Source: Phenylobacterium sp. (GTDB lineage Bacteria; Pseudomonadota; Alphaproteobacteria; Caulobacterales; Caulobacteraceae). From it: DNA of 48,333 nucleotides. Shown here one piece after another: positions 19,931 to 27,024 of this stretch. The translations under genes and the position numbers were made by a program. Below the pieces are notes generated by a model, which did no database searches, had not been told where the DNA came from, and worked only from the letters and a program-made list of their open reading frames with translations. The stretch spans positions 1 to 48,333 of the forward strand of contig NZ_JANINU010000064.1 of the NCBI RefSeq assembly GCF_024508875.1, written 5' to 3'. The number at the start of each line of letters is the position of its first letter. Positions within the stretch are counted from its first letter, which is position 1.

Positions 19931-20907
19931 CACGGATCGTCCTTGTAGACGCCGACGACCAGCGGCTGGCCGTCGGCGATGCGGGCCCGGTACATGCCCG
20001 AGGTATTGAAGCTCCAGGCCATCTGGCCGTCGGGCGCGACGGCGATCACGCCGCCCTCCCCGCCCAGGGCCGTCAGGTCGTCCTGGACCACATGGTTGGC
20101 CGCCGCCTGCAGCGAAAGGCCCTTGTGCTGGACCAGGGCGTTGATCTCGTGCGCCACGCCCAAGCGGATGAAGTACTCGCCCGCGCCCGTGCACGACACC
20201 GCGCATCCCTTGTTGGACGCATAGGTCCCGGCGCCGATGATCGGGCTGTCCCCCACGCGGCCCCAGCGCTTGGCCGAACTGCCGCCGGTCGAGGTGCCGG
20301 CCGCGACGTTCCCCTCGCTATCGAGCGCGACGACGCCCACCGTGCCGTGCTTGCCTTCCTCGTGGACCAGCGCCGCCTTGCCCGACGCGTCCTCGGGCGC
20401 GCCGACGGGACGCGGCGGGATCGGCAGACCCAGCTTCGCCAGCCCCTTCTCCAGCGCGCGCCAGCGGCGCTCGGTGAAGAAGTAGATCGGGTCCACCTGC
20501 TCCAGCCCCTGGCTGCGGGCGAAGGCGTCGGCGCCCTCCCCGCCCAGCATCACGTGCGCCGACCCCTCGATCACCGCGCGGGCGGCCGAGATCGGGTGGC
20601 GGGTGGTCGTCACGCCCGCCACGGCGCCGGCGCCGAGCGTGCGGCCGTCCATGATCGAGGCGTCCAGTTCGTTGCGGCCCTCGGCGGTGAAGGCGGCCCC
20701 ACGTCCGGCGTTGAACAGCGGGTCGTCCTCCAGGACGTGGACCGCGGCCTCCACGGCGTCCATGGCCGAGCCGCCGGCGCGCAGCACCGCCGCGCCAGCC
20801 TCGGCCGCCACGCCCATGGCGTCGCGATAGGCGGCCTCCTGCTCGGGGCTGAGCTGGCCGCGGGCGATGGCGCCCGCGCCGCCGTGCGCCACCAGGGCCC
20901 ACGTCAT
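19930..20907 (-). CDS. Isoaspartyl peptidase/L-asparaginase (Ntn hydrolase)
   Basis: 325 aa, a plant-type asparaginase/isoaspartyl dipeptidase. The precursor is expected to self-cleave before the catalytic threonine in KHGTVGVVALDSEGNVAAGTST. The N-terminal alpha part carries VAHGGAGAI and NAGRGAAFT; the beta part carries STGGSSAKRWGRVGDSPIIGAGTYA. It removes beta-aspartyl linkages or splits asparagine. It is coupled to hmgA in the tyrosine operon although no reaction step is obvious there. Its ribosome binding site (GGAGG at 20916-20920) lies inside a repeat element. Confidence 0.9.
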   Translation of the reverse strand: MTWALVAHGGAGAIARGQLSPEQEAAYRDAMGVAAEAGAAVLRAGGSAMDAVEAAVHVLEDDPLFNAGRGAAFTAEGRNELDASIMDGRTLGAGAVAGVTTTRHPISAARAVIEGSAHVMLGGEGADAFARSQGLEQVDPIYFFTERRWRALEKGLAKLGLPIPPRPVGAPEDASGKAALVHEEGKHGTVGVVALDSEGNVAAGTSTGGSSAKRWGRVGDSPIIGAGTYASNKGCAVSCTGAGEYFIRLGVAHEINALVQHKGLSLQAAANHVVQDDLTALGGEGGVIAVAPDGQMAWSFNTSGMYRARIADGQPLVVGVYKDDP

Positions 20908-20909
20908 GG

Positions 20910-21056
20910 CCAGTTCCTCCCCCTCAGGGGGAGGTGTCGGCATGGCCGACGGAGGGGGCTTCCTCCCCGGCGGTACGAACGGCGGGCCTCCCCCCGGTTT
21001 GAGCGGAACCCCCCTCCGGCGCTCCGCGCCACCTCCCCCAAGGGGGGAGGAACTGG
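20910..21056. repeat. 147-bp palindromic element with inverted termini
   Basis: Left end CCAGTTCCTCCCCCTCAGGG and onward through GGAGGTG is repeated in inverse orientation at 21030-21056, about 27 bp with few mismatches. Each terminus is itself a hairpin (CCTCCCC/GGGGAGG). The centre is GC-rich and carries a further internal repeat of the same style. It fills the gap between hppD and the isoaspartyl peptidase gene. It looks like a small non-autonomous mobile or REP-type element. Confidence 0.7.
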
Positions 21057-21074
21057 CTCGCGCATGTGAAAACC

Positions 21075-22172
21075 TCAGTCCTTCGCGGGCAGCACGCCCC
21101 GGCGAATCTGGTCCAGCTCGATCGACTCGAACAGGGCCTTGAAGTTGCCCTCGCCGAAGCCCTCGTTGCCCTTGCGCTGGATCAGCTCGAAGAAGATCGG
21201 GCCGATCATGTTCTCGGTGAAGATCTGCAGCAGCAGGCCCTGGCCCTCGCTGGGCGCGCCGTCGATCAGGATGCGGTCGGCCCGCAGCCGGTTCACGTTC
21301 TCGCCGTGGCCCGGCAGGCGCGCGTCGATGCCGTCGAAGTAGGTGTCGATGGTGTCCTGGAACTTCACGCCCTGGTCGCGCATCGTCTCGACCGAGGCAT
21401 AGATGTCGTCGGTGCCCAGCGCGATGTGCTGGATGCCCTCGCCCTTGTAGTCCTTCAGGAACTCCTCGATCTGCGAGTGCTCGTCCTGGCTCTCGTTCAG
21501 CGGGATGCGGATCTTGCCGTCCGGGCTGGTCATCGCCTTCGACAGCAGGGCGGTCTGCTTGCCCTCGATGTCGAAGTAGCGGATCTCGCGGAAATTGAAG
21601 ATCTTTTCGTAGAAGTCCGCCCACTTCACCATGTTGCCGCGGTGCACGTTGTGGGTCAGGTGGTCGAGATAGGTCAGGCCCTTGGCGTTCTTCGCCATTT
21701 GCTCTTCGGCGCCCGGGATCGGGACGAAGTCGACGTCGTAGATCTCCTGCGCGCCATAGCGGTCGACGAGGTAGAGGTTCGAGCCGCCGATCCCCTCGAT
21801 CGCGGGGATGTTCAGTTCCATCGGCCCCACCGGCCCCAGCACCGGCTTGGCGCCGCGTTCGACCGCCAGCTTGAAGGCCTTGGCGGCGTCGCGCACCCGG
21901 AAGGCCATGGCGTTGGCCGATGGCCCGTGCTCGGCGCGGAAGGCGGCGGCCTGGCCGGCCGGCTCCATGTTGAGGATGAAGTTGATGTCGCCCTGGCGGA
22001 ACCGCAGCACGTTCTTGGAGCGGTGCTTGCTCACCGCCGTGAAGCCCATCTTCTCGAACAGGTCCTTCAGACGCTCCGGCTCGGGCGAGGTGAACTCGAC
22101 GAACTCGAACCCGTCCGTGCCCAGCGGGTTGTCGAAGAGGTCGCGGGTCGCGGCGGGGGTCTGGACGTTCAT
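21075..22172 (-). CDS. hppD: 4-Hydroxyphenylpyruvate dioxygenase
   Basis: A 365-aa VOC-fold dioxygenase that converts 4-hydroxyphenylpyruvate to homogentisate with loss of CO2. The Fe(II) ligands are recognisable: the first His in YLDHLTHNVHRG, the second in IQHIALGTDDI, and the Glu in GPIFFELIQRKGNEGFG near the C-terminus. ATG 22172 has a perfect AGGAGG seven bases upstream, which overrules the longer frame opening at 22244. First gene of the leftward tyrosine operon. Confidence 0.96.
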   Translation of the reverse strand: MNVQTPAATRDLFDNPLGTDGFEFVEFTSPEPERLKDLFEKMGFTAVSKHRSKNVLRFRQGDINFILNMEPAGQAAAFRAEHGPSANAMAFRVRDAAKAFKLAVERGAKPVLGPVGPMELNIPAIEGIGGSNLYLVDRYGAQEIYDVDFVPIPGAEEQMAKNAKGLTYLDHLTHNVHRGNMVKWADFYEKIFNFREIRYFDIEGKQTALLSKAMTSPDGKIRIPLNESQDEHSQIEEFLKDYKGEGIQHIALGTDDIYASVETMRDQGVKFQDTIDTYFDGIDARLPGHGENVNRLRADRILIDGAPSEGQGLLLQIFTENMIGPIFFELIQRKGNEGFGEGNFKALFESIELDQIRRGVLPAKD

Positions 22173-22198
22173 CGGTGGGCCTCCTGTTCGGCGGCAGT

Positions 22199-22216
22199 TG
22201 GTATCATCTGAAACCA
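22199..22216. promoter_or_regulatory. Palindromic operator candidate before hppD
   Basis: TGGTATCA-TC-TGAAACCA is an 18-bp dyad with 7 of 8 arm positions matching, 26 bp upstream of the hppD start. Size and symmetry fit a MarR-type operator, and the operon ends with a marR gene. The symmetry is seen; the assignment is inferred. Confidence 0.5.
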
Positions 22217-22289
22217 GTTTGCGGAAGTGCCAAGACAACCGCAATCGCCCCTGCTAGCTGAAACGCTCGAATCTCCTCCTGGATCGCGC

Positions 22290-22868
22290 ATGTTCCGAAA
22301 GCTCTATGACTGGGTGATGCGGCTGGCCGCCTCGCGGCACGCGCCGGCGGCCCTGGCGGTGGTCTCTTTCGCCGAGAGCTCGTTCTTCCCGATCCCGCCC
22401 GACGTGATGCTCGCGCCCATGGTGGCGGCGCGACCCAACAAGGCCTTCGTCTATGCGGGCATCTGCACCGCCGCCTCGGTGATCGGCGGCCTGCTGGGCT
22501 ACGCGATCGGCGTCTTCCTGGAGCCCCTGGGCGAGGCGATCCTGCGGATCTTCGGCCATGCGGACGGGCGGGCCGAGTTCCAGCACTGGTTCGACCAGTG
22601 GGGCCTGTGGGTCATCCTCATCAAGGGCGCCACCCCCATCCCCTACAAGCTGGTGACCATCACCGCCGGGTTCGCCCGCTTCGACCTCTTCACCTTCGTC
22701 TGGGCGTCGATCCTGACCCGGGGCATCCGCTTCTTCGCCGTGGCGACGGTGCTCAAGTTCTACGGCCCCGCCCTTCTGGCCGAGTTCGAGCGGCGCATGA
22801 ACCTCTACGGCGTCCTGCTGCTGGTGCTGCTCGTCGGCGGATTCGCGGCGCTCAAGTTCTTTGGCTAG
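22290..22868 (+). CDS. VTT-domain (DedA/YqaA-type) membrane protein
   Basis: A 192-aa inner-membrane protein of the SNARE-associated/VTT family. The signature SFAESSFFPIPPDVMLAPMV is near residue 25, the re-entrant ICTAASVIGGLLGYAIGVFL follows, and KGATPIPYKLVTITAGFARF is the second conserved half. A C-terminal hydrophobic helix (GVLLLVLLVGGFAALKFF) ends the protein. The family is linked to lipid scrambling and membrane homeostasis. ATG 22290 gives the usual N-terminus. It diverges from hppD. Confidence 0.87.
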   Translation: MFRKLYDWVMRLAASRHAPAALAVVSFAESSFFPIPPDVMLAPMVAARPNKAFVYAGICTAASVIGGLLGYAIGVFLEPLGEAILRIFGHADGRAEFQHWFDQWGLWVILIKGATPIPYKLVTITAGFARFDLFTFVWASILTRGIRFFAVATVLKFYGPALLAEFERRMNLYGVLLLVLLVGGFAALKFFG

Positions 22869-22898
22869 CGTCGGTTTTCGCGCCATAAGGGCCGCCGG

Positions 22899-23414
22899 AT
22901 GACGAACTTGCTTCGACCCTTCCTCGACCGCTGGCGGCTCTGCGCCGTCCTGGTGGCCGCCGCGATGCTGGCGACGGCCCACGCCTTCGAGACCTTCGGC
23001 GGCTACGCGCCCTGCACGCTCTGCCTGCGCCAGCGCGAGGTCTATTGGGCCATCCTCGGCGTCGGCGCCGCCTTCATGGTGGTGGTCCGCATGCCCGGCG
23101 GACCGCGCTGGCGCGAGGCCACCTGCTGGGTCCTCGGCCTGATGTTCCTCGCCGGCTGCGGCCTCGCCGTCTACCACGCCGGGGCCGAGTGGAAGTTCTG
23201 GCCGGGTCCACAGGCCTGCTCCTCCGGCGGGGGGACGGTCAATGCGGCCGACCTGTCCGCGTTCCTGGAGGGCGCGAAGGTCAAGCCGCCCGCCTGCGAC
23301 GAGGCGCCGTGGGTGTTCGCGGGCCTGTCCATGGCCGGCTGGAACGCGGTCGTCTCGCTGGTCCTGGCGATCGTCAGCGGGCTGGCGGCCATCAGGGAGC
23401 GCGGCAAGCGATGA
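22899..23414 (+). CDS. dsbB: DsbB-like disulfide bond formation protein
   Basis: A 171-aa four-helix inner-membrane protein that would reoxidise periplasmic DsbA with quinone. The quinone-proximal CXXC is in GGYAPCTLCLRQREVYW. The second pair of periplasmic cysteines lies after HAGAEWKFWPGP (ACSSGG and PPACDEAPW). The family layout of paired helices is clear. It overlaps coq7 by ATGA, a link between quinone synthesis and quinone use. DsbA-family genes lie at the far end of the window. Confidence 0.9.
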   Translation: MTNLLRPFLDRWRLCAVLVAAAMLATAHAFETFGGYAPCTLCLRQREVYWAILGVGAAFMVVVRMPGGPRWREATCWVLGLMFLAGCGLAVYHAGAEWKFWPGPQACSSGGGTVNAADLSAFLEGAKVKPPACDEAPWVFAGLSMAGWNAVVSLVLAIVSGLAAIRERGKR

Positions 23415-23974
23415 CCGAACGCGCGATCCCGCCCCGGCCGGGCCGCGGGGCCCAGGCCGCCCGGCTGGCCGAAATCCTGCGCGTCGACCACGCCGGCGAA
23501 CTCGCCGCCGTGCAGATCTATCGCGGCCAGCGAGCGGTGATGGGCGCGGCGTCCGGCAAGGCGCAGCTCGCGGCCCATTTCCACGAGCTGGAAGGCCAGG
23601 AAGCCGAGCATCTCGCCCGTTTCGACAAGCTGCTGAACGAGAGGCGCGTCCGCCCCACGGTGATGGCGCCGGTCTGGCGGCTGGCGGGCTTCGCCCTCGG
23701 CGCAGGTACGGCCCTGCTGGGCGAGAAGGCGGCCCACGCCTGCACCGAGGCGGTCGAGAGTGTGATCGAGCAGCACTATGCCGGCCAGATCGCCGAACTC
23801 GAGGGGCGCGACCCCGAGCTGGCGGCCGAGCTCACGAAGTTCCGCGACGAGGAGATCGCCCACCGCGACCAGGCGGTGGATGAAGGCGCGCGCGAAGCCC
23901 CCGGCTACGCCCTGCTATCGGCCGTCATCGGCGCCGGCTGCCGGGCCGCGATCAAGATCAGCGAGAAGATCTAG
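23411..23974 (+). CDS. coq7: Demethoxyubiquinone hydroxylase Coq7
   Basis: A 187-aa di-iron monooxygenase that adds the last ring hydroxyl in ubiquinone synthesis. Iron ligands are seen as ILRVDHAGELAAVQIYRGQ (first Glu), ELEGQEAEHLARF (E and ExxH), EAVESVIEQHY, and KFRDEEIAHRD (second ExxH). The start ATG 23411 overlaps the dsbB stop; the frame is open further upstream, but only inside dsbB. Length is typical for the alphaproteobacterial enzyme. Confidence 0.94.
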   Translation: MTERAIPPRPGRGAQAARLAEILRVDHAGELAAVQIYRGQRAVMGAASGKAQLAAHFHELEGQEAEHLARFDKLLNERRVRPTVMAPVWRLAGFALGAGTALLGEKAAHACTEAVESVIEQHYAGQIAELEGRDPELAAELTKFRDEEIAHRDQAVDEGAREAPGYALLSAVIGAGCRAAIKISEKI

Positions 23975-24016
23975 CGCACGATTTCGAGGAGCCTGCCGGC
24001 CGCTCGCCGTCCTGAC

Positions 24017-24481
24017 CTATTTCGGCTTCGGCAACTCGGTCATCGCAGGCGGAGGGGCGGCGGGCAGCTCGGCCCAGTCCACCAGTTCGATATCGAAGAT
24101 CAGGGTCTTGCCCGACAGCCGCGAACCGGCCTGTCCGTAGGCGAACTCGGGCGGGATGCGCACCCGCCACTTGTCCCCCGGCTGCATCTGCATCAGCGCC
24201 GCCTGGAAGCCGCCGATCAGCCCGCGTAGCGGGAAGACGGCCGTCCCTCCGGCGCCGCCCTTCCCGTCCGACGTGTCGAAGACCGACCCGTCCTCCAGCC
24301 GCCCCACATAGCGGACCTGCACCGCGCTGGCGCGCACCGGCGGCGGCTTCGTCTTCGGGCCAGCCTGCAGCACTGTGTAGCTGACGGCCGGCATCGTCCG
24401 CTCCTGCGCCATCGCCGGCACGGCCGACCCGAGGCAAAGCGTCAGGGCGAGCGCGCCGCCCGCCAACTTGAGGCGCATCAT
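24017..24481 (-). CDS. FKBP-type peptidyl-prolyl isomerase
   Basis: A 154-aa exported FKBP. The signal peptide is MMRLKLAGGALALTLCLGSA ending near AMAQ. The FKBP domain has VQVRYVGRLEDGSVFDTS, IGGFQAALMQMQPGDKWRVRIPPEFAYG and GKTLIFDIELVD, all canonical. It likely helps fold periplasmic proteins. The start is the first of two tandem ATG codons, overlapping the hydrolase stop (ATGATG). It converges on coq7 with a 42-bp gap. Confidence 0.92.
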   Translation of the reverse strand: MMRLKLAGGALALTLCLGSAVPAMAQERTMPAVSYTVLQAGPKTKPPPVRASAVQVRYVGRLEDGSVFDTSDGKGGAGGTAVFPLRGLIGGFQAALMQMQPGDKWRVRIPPEFAYGQAGSRLSGKTLIFDIELVDWAELPAAPPPAMTELPKPK

Positions 24482-25419
24482 TCCGGTATCCCCGCCTCCT
24501 TCAGCACGAACTCCACCCCAGCCACTGCCCGGTCGCCGTGGGTCAGGCCCAGCATCGTCGTGTGGCTGGCGGCGTCGATGTTCTCCACCATCCCCGCGCG
24601 CGCGGCCTTGGCCGGCGCCTGGCGCACGGCGTTCCAGACGTCCATCTGCGGCGACGGCGGGCCGGCGGTGATCACCGCCACCGGCCATTCCGGCGGATAG
24701 TCGCCCGCGGCCTTGGCCTGGGTCGCCGCGGCGCGCCATTGCAGCACCTCGGCATAGGCCGCGCGGCTCTGCCGGGCCGAGATGAAGCCCCGCCGCTTCT
24801 CGGCCTTGCCGGCCGGCGGAAGGCCGATCCGGTCGCCCCACCAGTACAGCGGCGCCTTCAGCGGCCCCGCCGTCGCGCCCAGCCGCGCCAGGTCGGTCAT
24901 CCGCGCCACGAACCGCTCGGCGCCCGGCAGCTCGATCATCTGCGGCGTCACCGCGTCCAGCAGCACCACCCCCACCACCTTGTCCGGATGACGCAGCGCA
25001 TACTGGCGCACGTAGAGCCCGGCCATCGAGTGGCCCATCAGCACGAACGGCCCCGTCTCGCCCGAGGCGGCGATCAGCTTCTCCAGGTCGCCCACGATGG
25101 CGTCGCCGTCGCGCGGCGCCGGCCCCGGATCCGACCAGCCCATCCCCGCGCGATCGTAGGCGCAGGAGCGCAGACCCTTGGCCGACAGCTTCTGCTGGAT
25201 CGCCGCGAAGTCGGCCGCACCGCTGAACGCCCCGGCTTCCATCCAAACCACCGGCCGGTCCGAGCGCGGGCCCTCGCAGACGAGGCGCAGCCGTCGTCCG
25301 CCGATGTCCACCAGATCGCCGCGCGGGGTCACGCTCCGGGCGACCGCCTCGGCGGCGACGGCGACCGCGCCGAAAGCGGCGACCAGCCCCAGGACCAGGA
25401 GGAGGATCAGGCGCAGCAT
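24478..25419 (-). CDS. Alpha/beta hydrolase with N-terminal membrane anchor
   Basis: 313 aa. The N-terminal LRLILLLVLGLVAAFGAVAVAAEA is a membrane anchor or uncleaved signal. The alpha/beta hydrolase fold follows: VVWMEAGAFSG (oxyanion region), CAYDRAGMGWSDPG, the nucleophile elbow GHSMAG, and the Asp region VVLLDAVTPQM. A late HTTMLG may supply the catalytic His. An esterase or lipase-like activity is likely; the substrate is unknown. It forms a coupled pair with the FKBP gene. Confidence 0.87.
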   Translation of the reverse strand: MLRLILLLVLGLVAAFGAVAVAAEAVARSVTPRGDLVDIGGRRLRLVCEGPRSDRPVVWMEAGAFSGAADFAAIQQKLSAKGLRSCAYDRAGMGWSDPGPAPRDGDAIVGDLEKLIAASGETGPFVLMGHSMAGLYVRQYALRHPDKVVGVVLLDAVTPQMIELPGAERFVARMTDLARLGATAGPLKAPLYWWGDRIGLPPAGKAEKRRGFISARQSRAAYAEVLQWRAAATQAKAAGDYPPEWPVAVITAGPPSPQMDVWNAVRQAPAKAARAGMVENIDAASHTTMLGLTHGDRAVAGVEFVLKEAGIPE

Positions 25420-25455
25420 GCCCCATCCCTACGCTGGCCCGCCGATATAAGGAAA

Positions 25456-25484
25456 CCCCCGGTCCGGGGCTGACGGACCGGGGG
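25456..25484 (-). terminator. Rho-independent terminator, minus strand
   Basis: A perfect 10-bp stem (CCCCCGGTCC/GGACCGGGGG) with a 9-base loop. On the minus strand it is followed by TTTCCTTAT, so it would end a leftward transcript coming from 25.5-25.7 kb. No confident protein gene lies there (see the small ORF noted at 25485-25621). Confidence 0.6.
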
Positions 25485-25876
25485 CTCTTGGGGCTGTGAC
25501 GGCGGCTGAAACCTCGCCGTCGGAGGGAAAACTTCAACCGGCGGAAGAAAGTTGCGTTCACCCTGCCCGAGAAAAACATCCATGTATCGCGAATCCTGGA
25601 ACCGACTTGTTGCTGCAGCATTGTGAAGCTGCGGCTTTCACTGGCCACCCGACGATGGCGATTGCCGGCCGCAGGCGCCCCCGTTCCGCCCCCCGCGGCG
25701 GGGGCGCTTATCCTCTCTGGTCTTGCATCTCTCAGGATTGGACGCCGAGTCGCCAAGGGCTGTTCGATGGCGGCCGGCGTCCAGCGGGAGCCCCCGGTTC
25801 AACGTCACCGCGCCGGGGGCTCCCGTTCCCCAGCGGCGCCGGGCTATGGTCCGCGTCCCATCGGGAGGAGCACCAC
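25485..25876. other. Gene-poor gap with hairpins; possible small RNA
   Basis: No convincing protein gene. The stretch 25540-25640 is A/T-richer than its neighbours. On the minus strand it opens an ORF (MLQQQVGSRIRDTWMFFSG) that runs on through the terminator hairpin, so it is probably not coding; a small RNA ending at the 25456-25484 terminator is an alternative. On the plus strand two strong hairpins stand at about 25676-25710 (GCGCCCCCG/CGGGGGCGC, followed by TTATCCT) and 25789-25829 (GGGAGCCCCCGG/CCGGGGGCTCCC). Confidence 0.4.
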
Positions 25877-26251
25877 ATGTTCTCGCACATCATGGTCGGC
25901 ACGAACGACCTCGACCGCGCCAAGACCTTCTACGACAAGCTGTTGGGGACGCTGGGCGTCGGCCCGGCGATGGTCGACGGCCACCGCATCTTCTACCTCT
26001 CGCCGGCCGGCGTCTTCGCGGTCTCGAAGCCCATCGACGGCAAGGCCGCCACCTTCGCCAACGGCGGCACCATCGGCTTCGCCTGCAGTTCGCCCGACCA
26101 GGTCAAGGCCTGGCACGATGCCGGCGTCGCGGCGGGCGGCGTCTCGTGCGAAGAGCCCCCGGGCGTTCGCGAGGGCAGCGTCGGCAAGATGTACCTCGCC
26201 TACCTGCGCGACCCGGACGGCAACAAGCTCTGCGCCATGCACCGCCTCTGA
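25877..26251 (+). CDS. VOC (glyoxalase-like) family protein
   Basis: 124 aa, a single vicinal-oxygen-chelate unit. The start motif MFSHIMVGTNDLDRAKTFYDKLL and the end YLRDPDGNKLCAMHRL are typical of glyoxalase/bleomycin-resistance-like proteins. ATG 25877 has GGGAGGAG six bases upstream. Metal ligands are plausible (His4 and a Glu of CEEPP) but the reaction is unknown. Confidence 0.88.
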   Translation: MFSHIMVGTNDLDRAKTFYDKLLGTLGVGPAMVDGHRIFYLSPAGVFAVSKPIDGKAATFANGGTIGFACSSPDQVKAWHDAGVAAGGVSCEEPPGVREGSVGKMYLAYLRDPDGNKLCAMHRL

Positions 26252-26258
26252 TCGGTCG

Positions 26259-26969
26259 CTACTTCGGACGCGGGAGACTGAACATCTCCCGCGCCACCGG
26301 CCGGGCGTCCGCGCCGTCCACGCGCCGCTCCAGCGGTTTCGGCAGGCCGCCGCCCGTGGTCACATAGCGGAACGGGACCATCACCGGCCCGGCGTGGCGC
26401 CAGTCCGCCATCTCCACCGTCAGCGGCTGCGTCCCTCGCACCTCGACCATCCGGCCCGGCAGGCCGCTCTTGCGGTCGAACCACACCTCGCGCGGCTCGC
26501 CGCCGTTGGGATGGATGCGCAGCACGTCGTAGCTGCGCCCGCCCGCCGGCCGCACGCCCAGGTGCGCGCTGCGCACGTCGAAGCGGCTCGGGAAGAAATA
26601 GCCGTAGCCGGCGAAATAGGCCTCCGACAGCGCCTGGGTCATGGTCGGCGCCGGCGCCTTGGCCCGGTCGAAGCCGTTCGGCAGCAGGCTCCACGCGCCA
26701 TAGCCGTTGAACCCGCGCACCAGCTTGCCGCCCGGCGCCTCGACCTCGGTGCGCAGGCCGAAGCGCAGCACGTCGACCCAGCGCTCGTAGCGCTGCCCAT
26801 CCTCCACGCCCGTCTCGTGCAGCCCGGCGATCTTGCTCCAGGCCGGCCCGCCGGCCGCCTTGCGCGCCCGGTCCAGCACCGCCTGCACGCCCGGCCCGTA
26901 CTCGGCCGCCGCCACGCCGGGGACGAGCGACGCGCCCGCCGCCAGACCGAGAAATCGCCTGCGCTCCAT
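26259..26969 (-). CDS. Exported protein with twin-arginine-type signal
   Basis: 236 aa from ATG 26969. The N-terminus MERRRFLGLAAGASLVPGVAAA has an RRxFLG core, suggesting Tat export. The mature part (ARKAAGGPAWSKIAGLHETG, GFNGYGAWSLLPNG, REVWFDRKSGLPGRMVEV) resembles LolA/LppX-like beta-sheet lipid-binding proteins, but this is an impression and no family is assigned. An upstream in-frame ATG at 27020 is less likely. It lies 55 bp after the TraB-like gene on the same strand. Confidence 0.68.
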   Translation of the reverse strand: MERRRFLGLAAGASLVPGVAAAEYGPGVQAVLDRARKAAGGPAWSKIAGLHETGVEDGQRYERWVDVLRFGLRTEVEAPGGKLVRGFNGYGAWSLLPNGFDRAKAPAPTMTQALSEAYFAGYGYFFPSRFDVRSAHLGVRPAGGRSYDVLRIHPNGGEPREVWFDRKSGLPGRMVEVRGTQPLTVEMADWRHAGPVMVPFRYVTTGGGLPKPLERRVDGADARPVAREMFSLPRPK

Positions 26970-27024
26970 CGTCCGAACCAACCCGCCAAGCATGTCCACA
27001 ATGCGGCCCGCCGGCCGCACGGCC

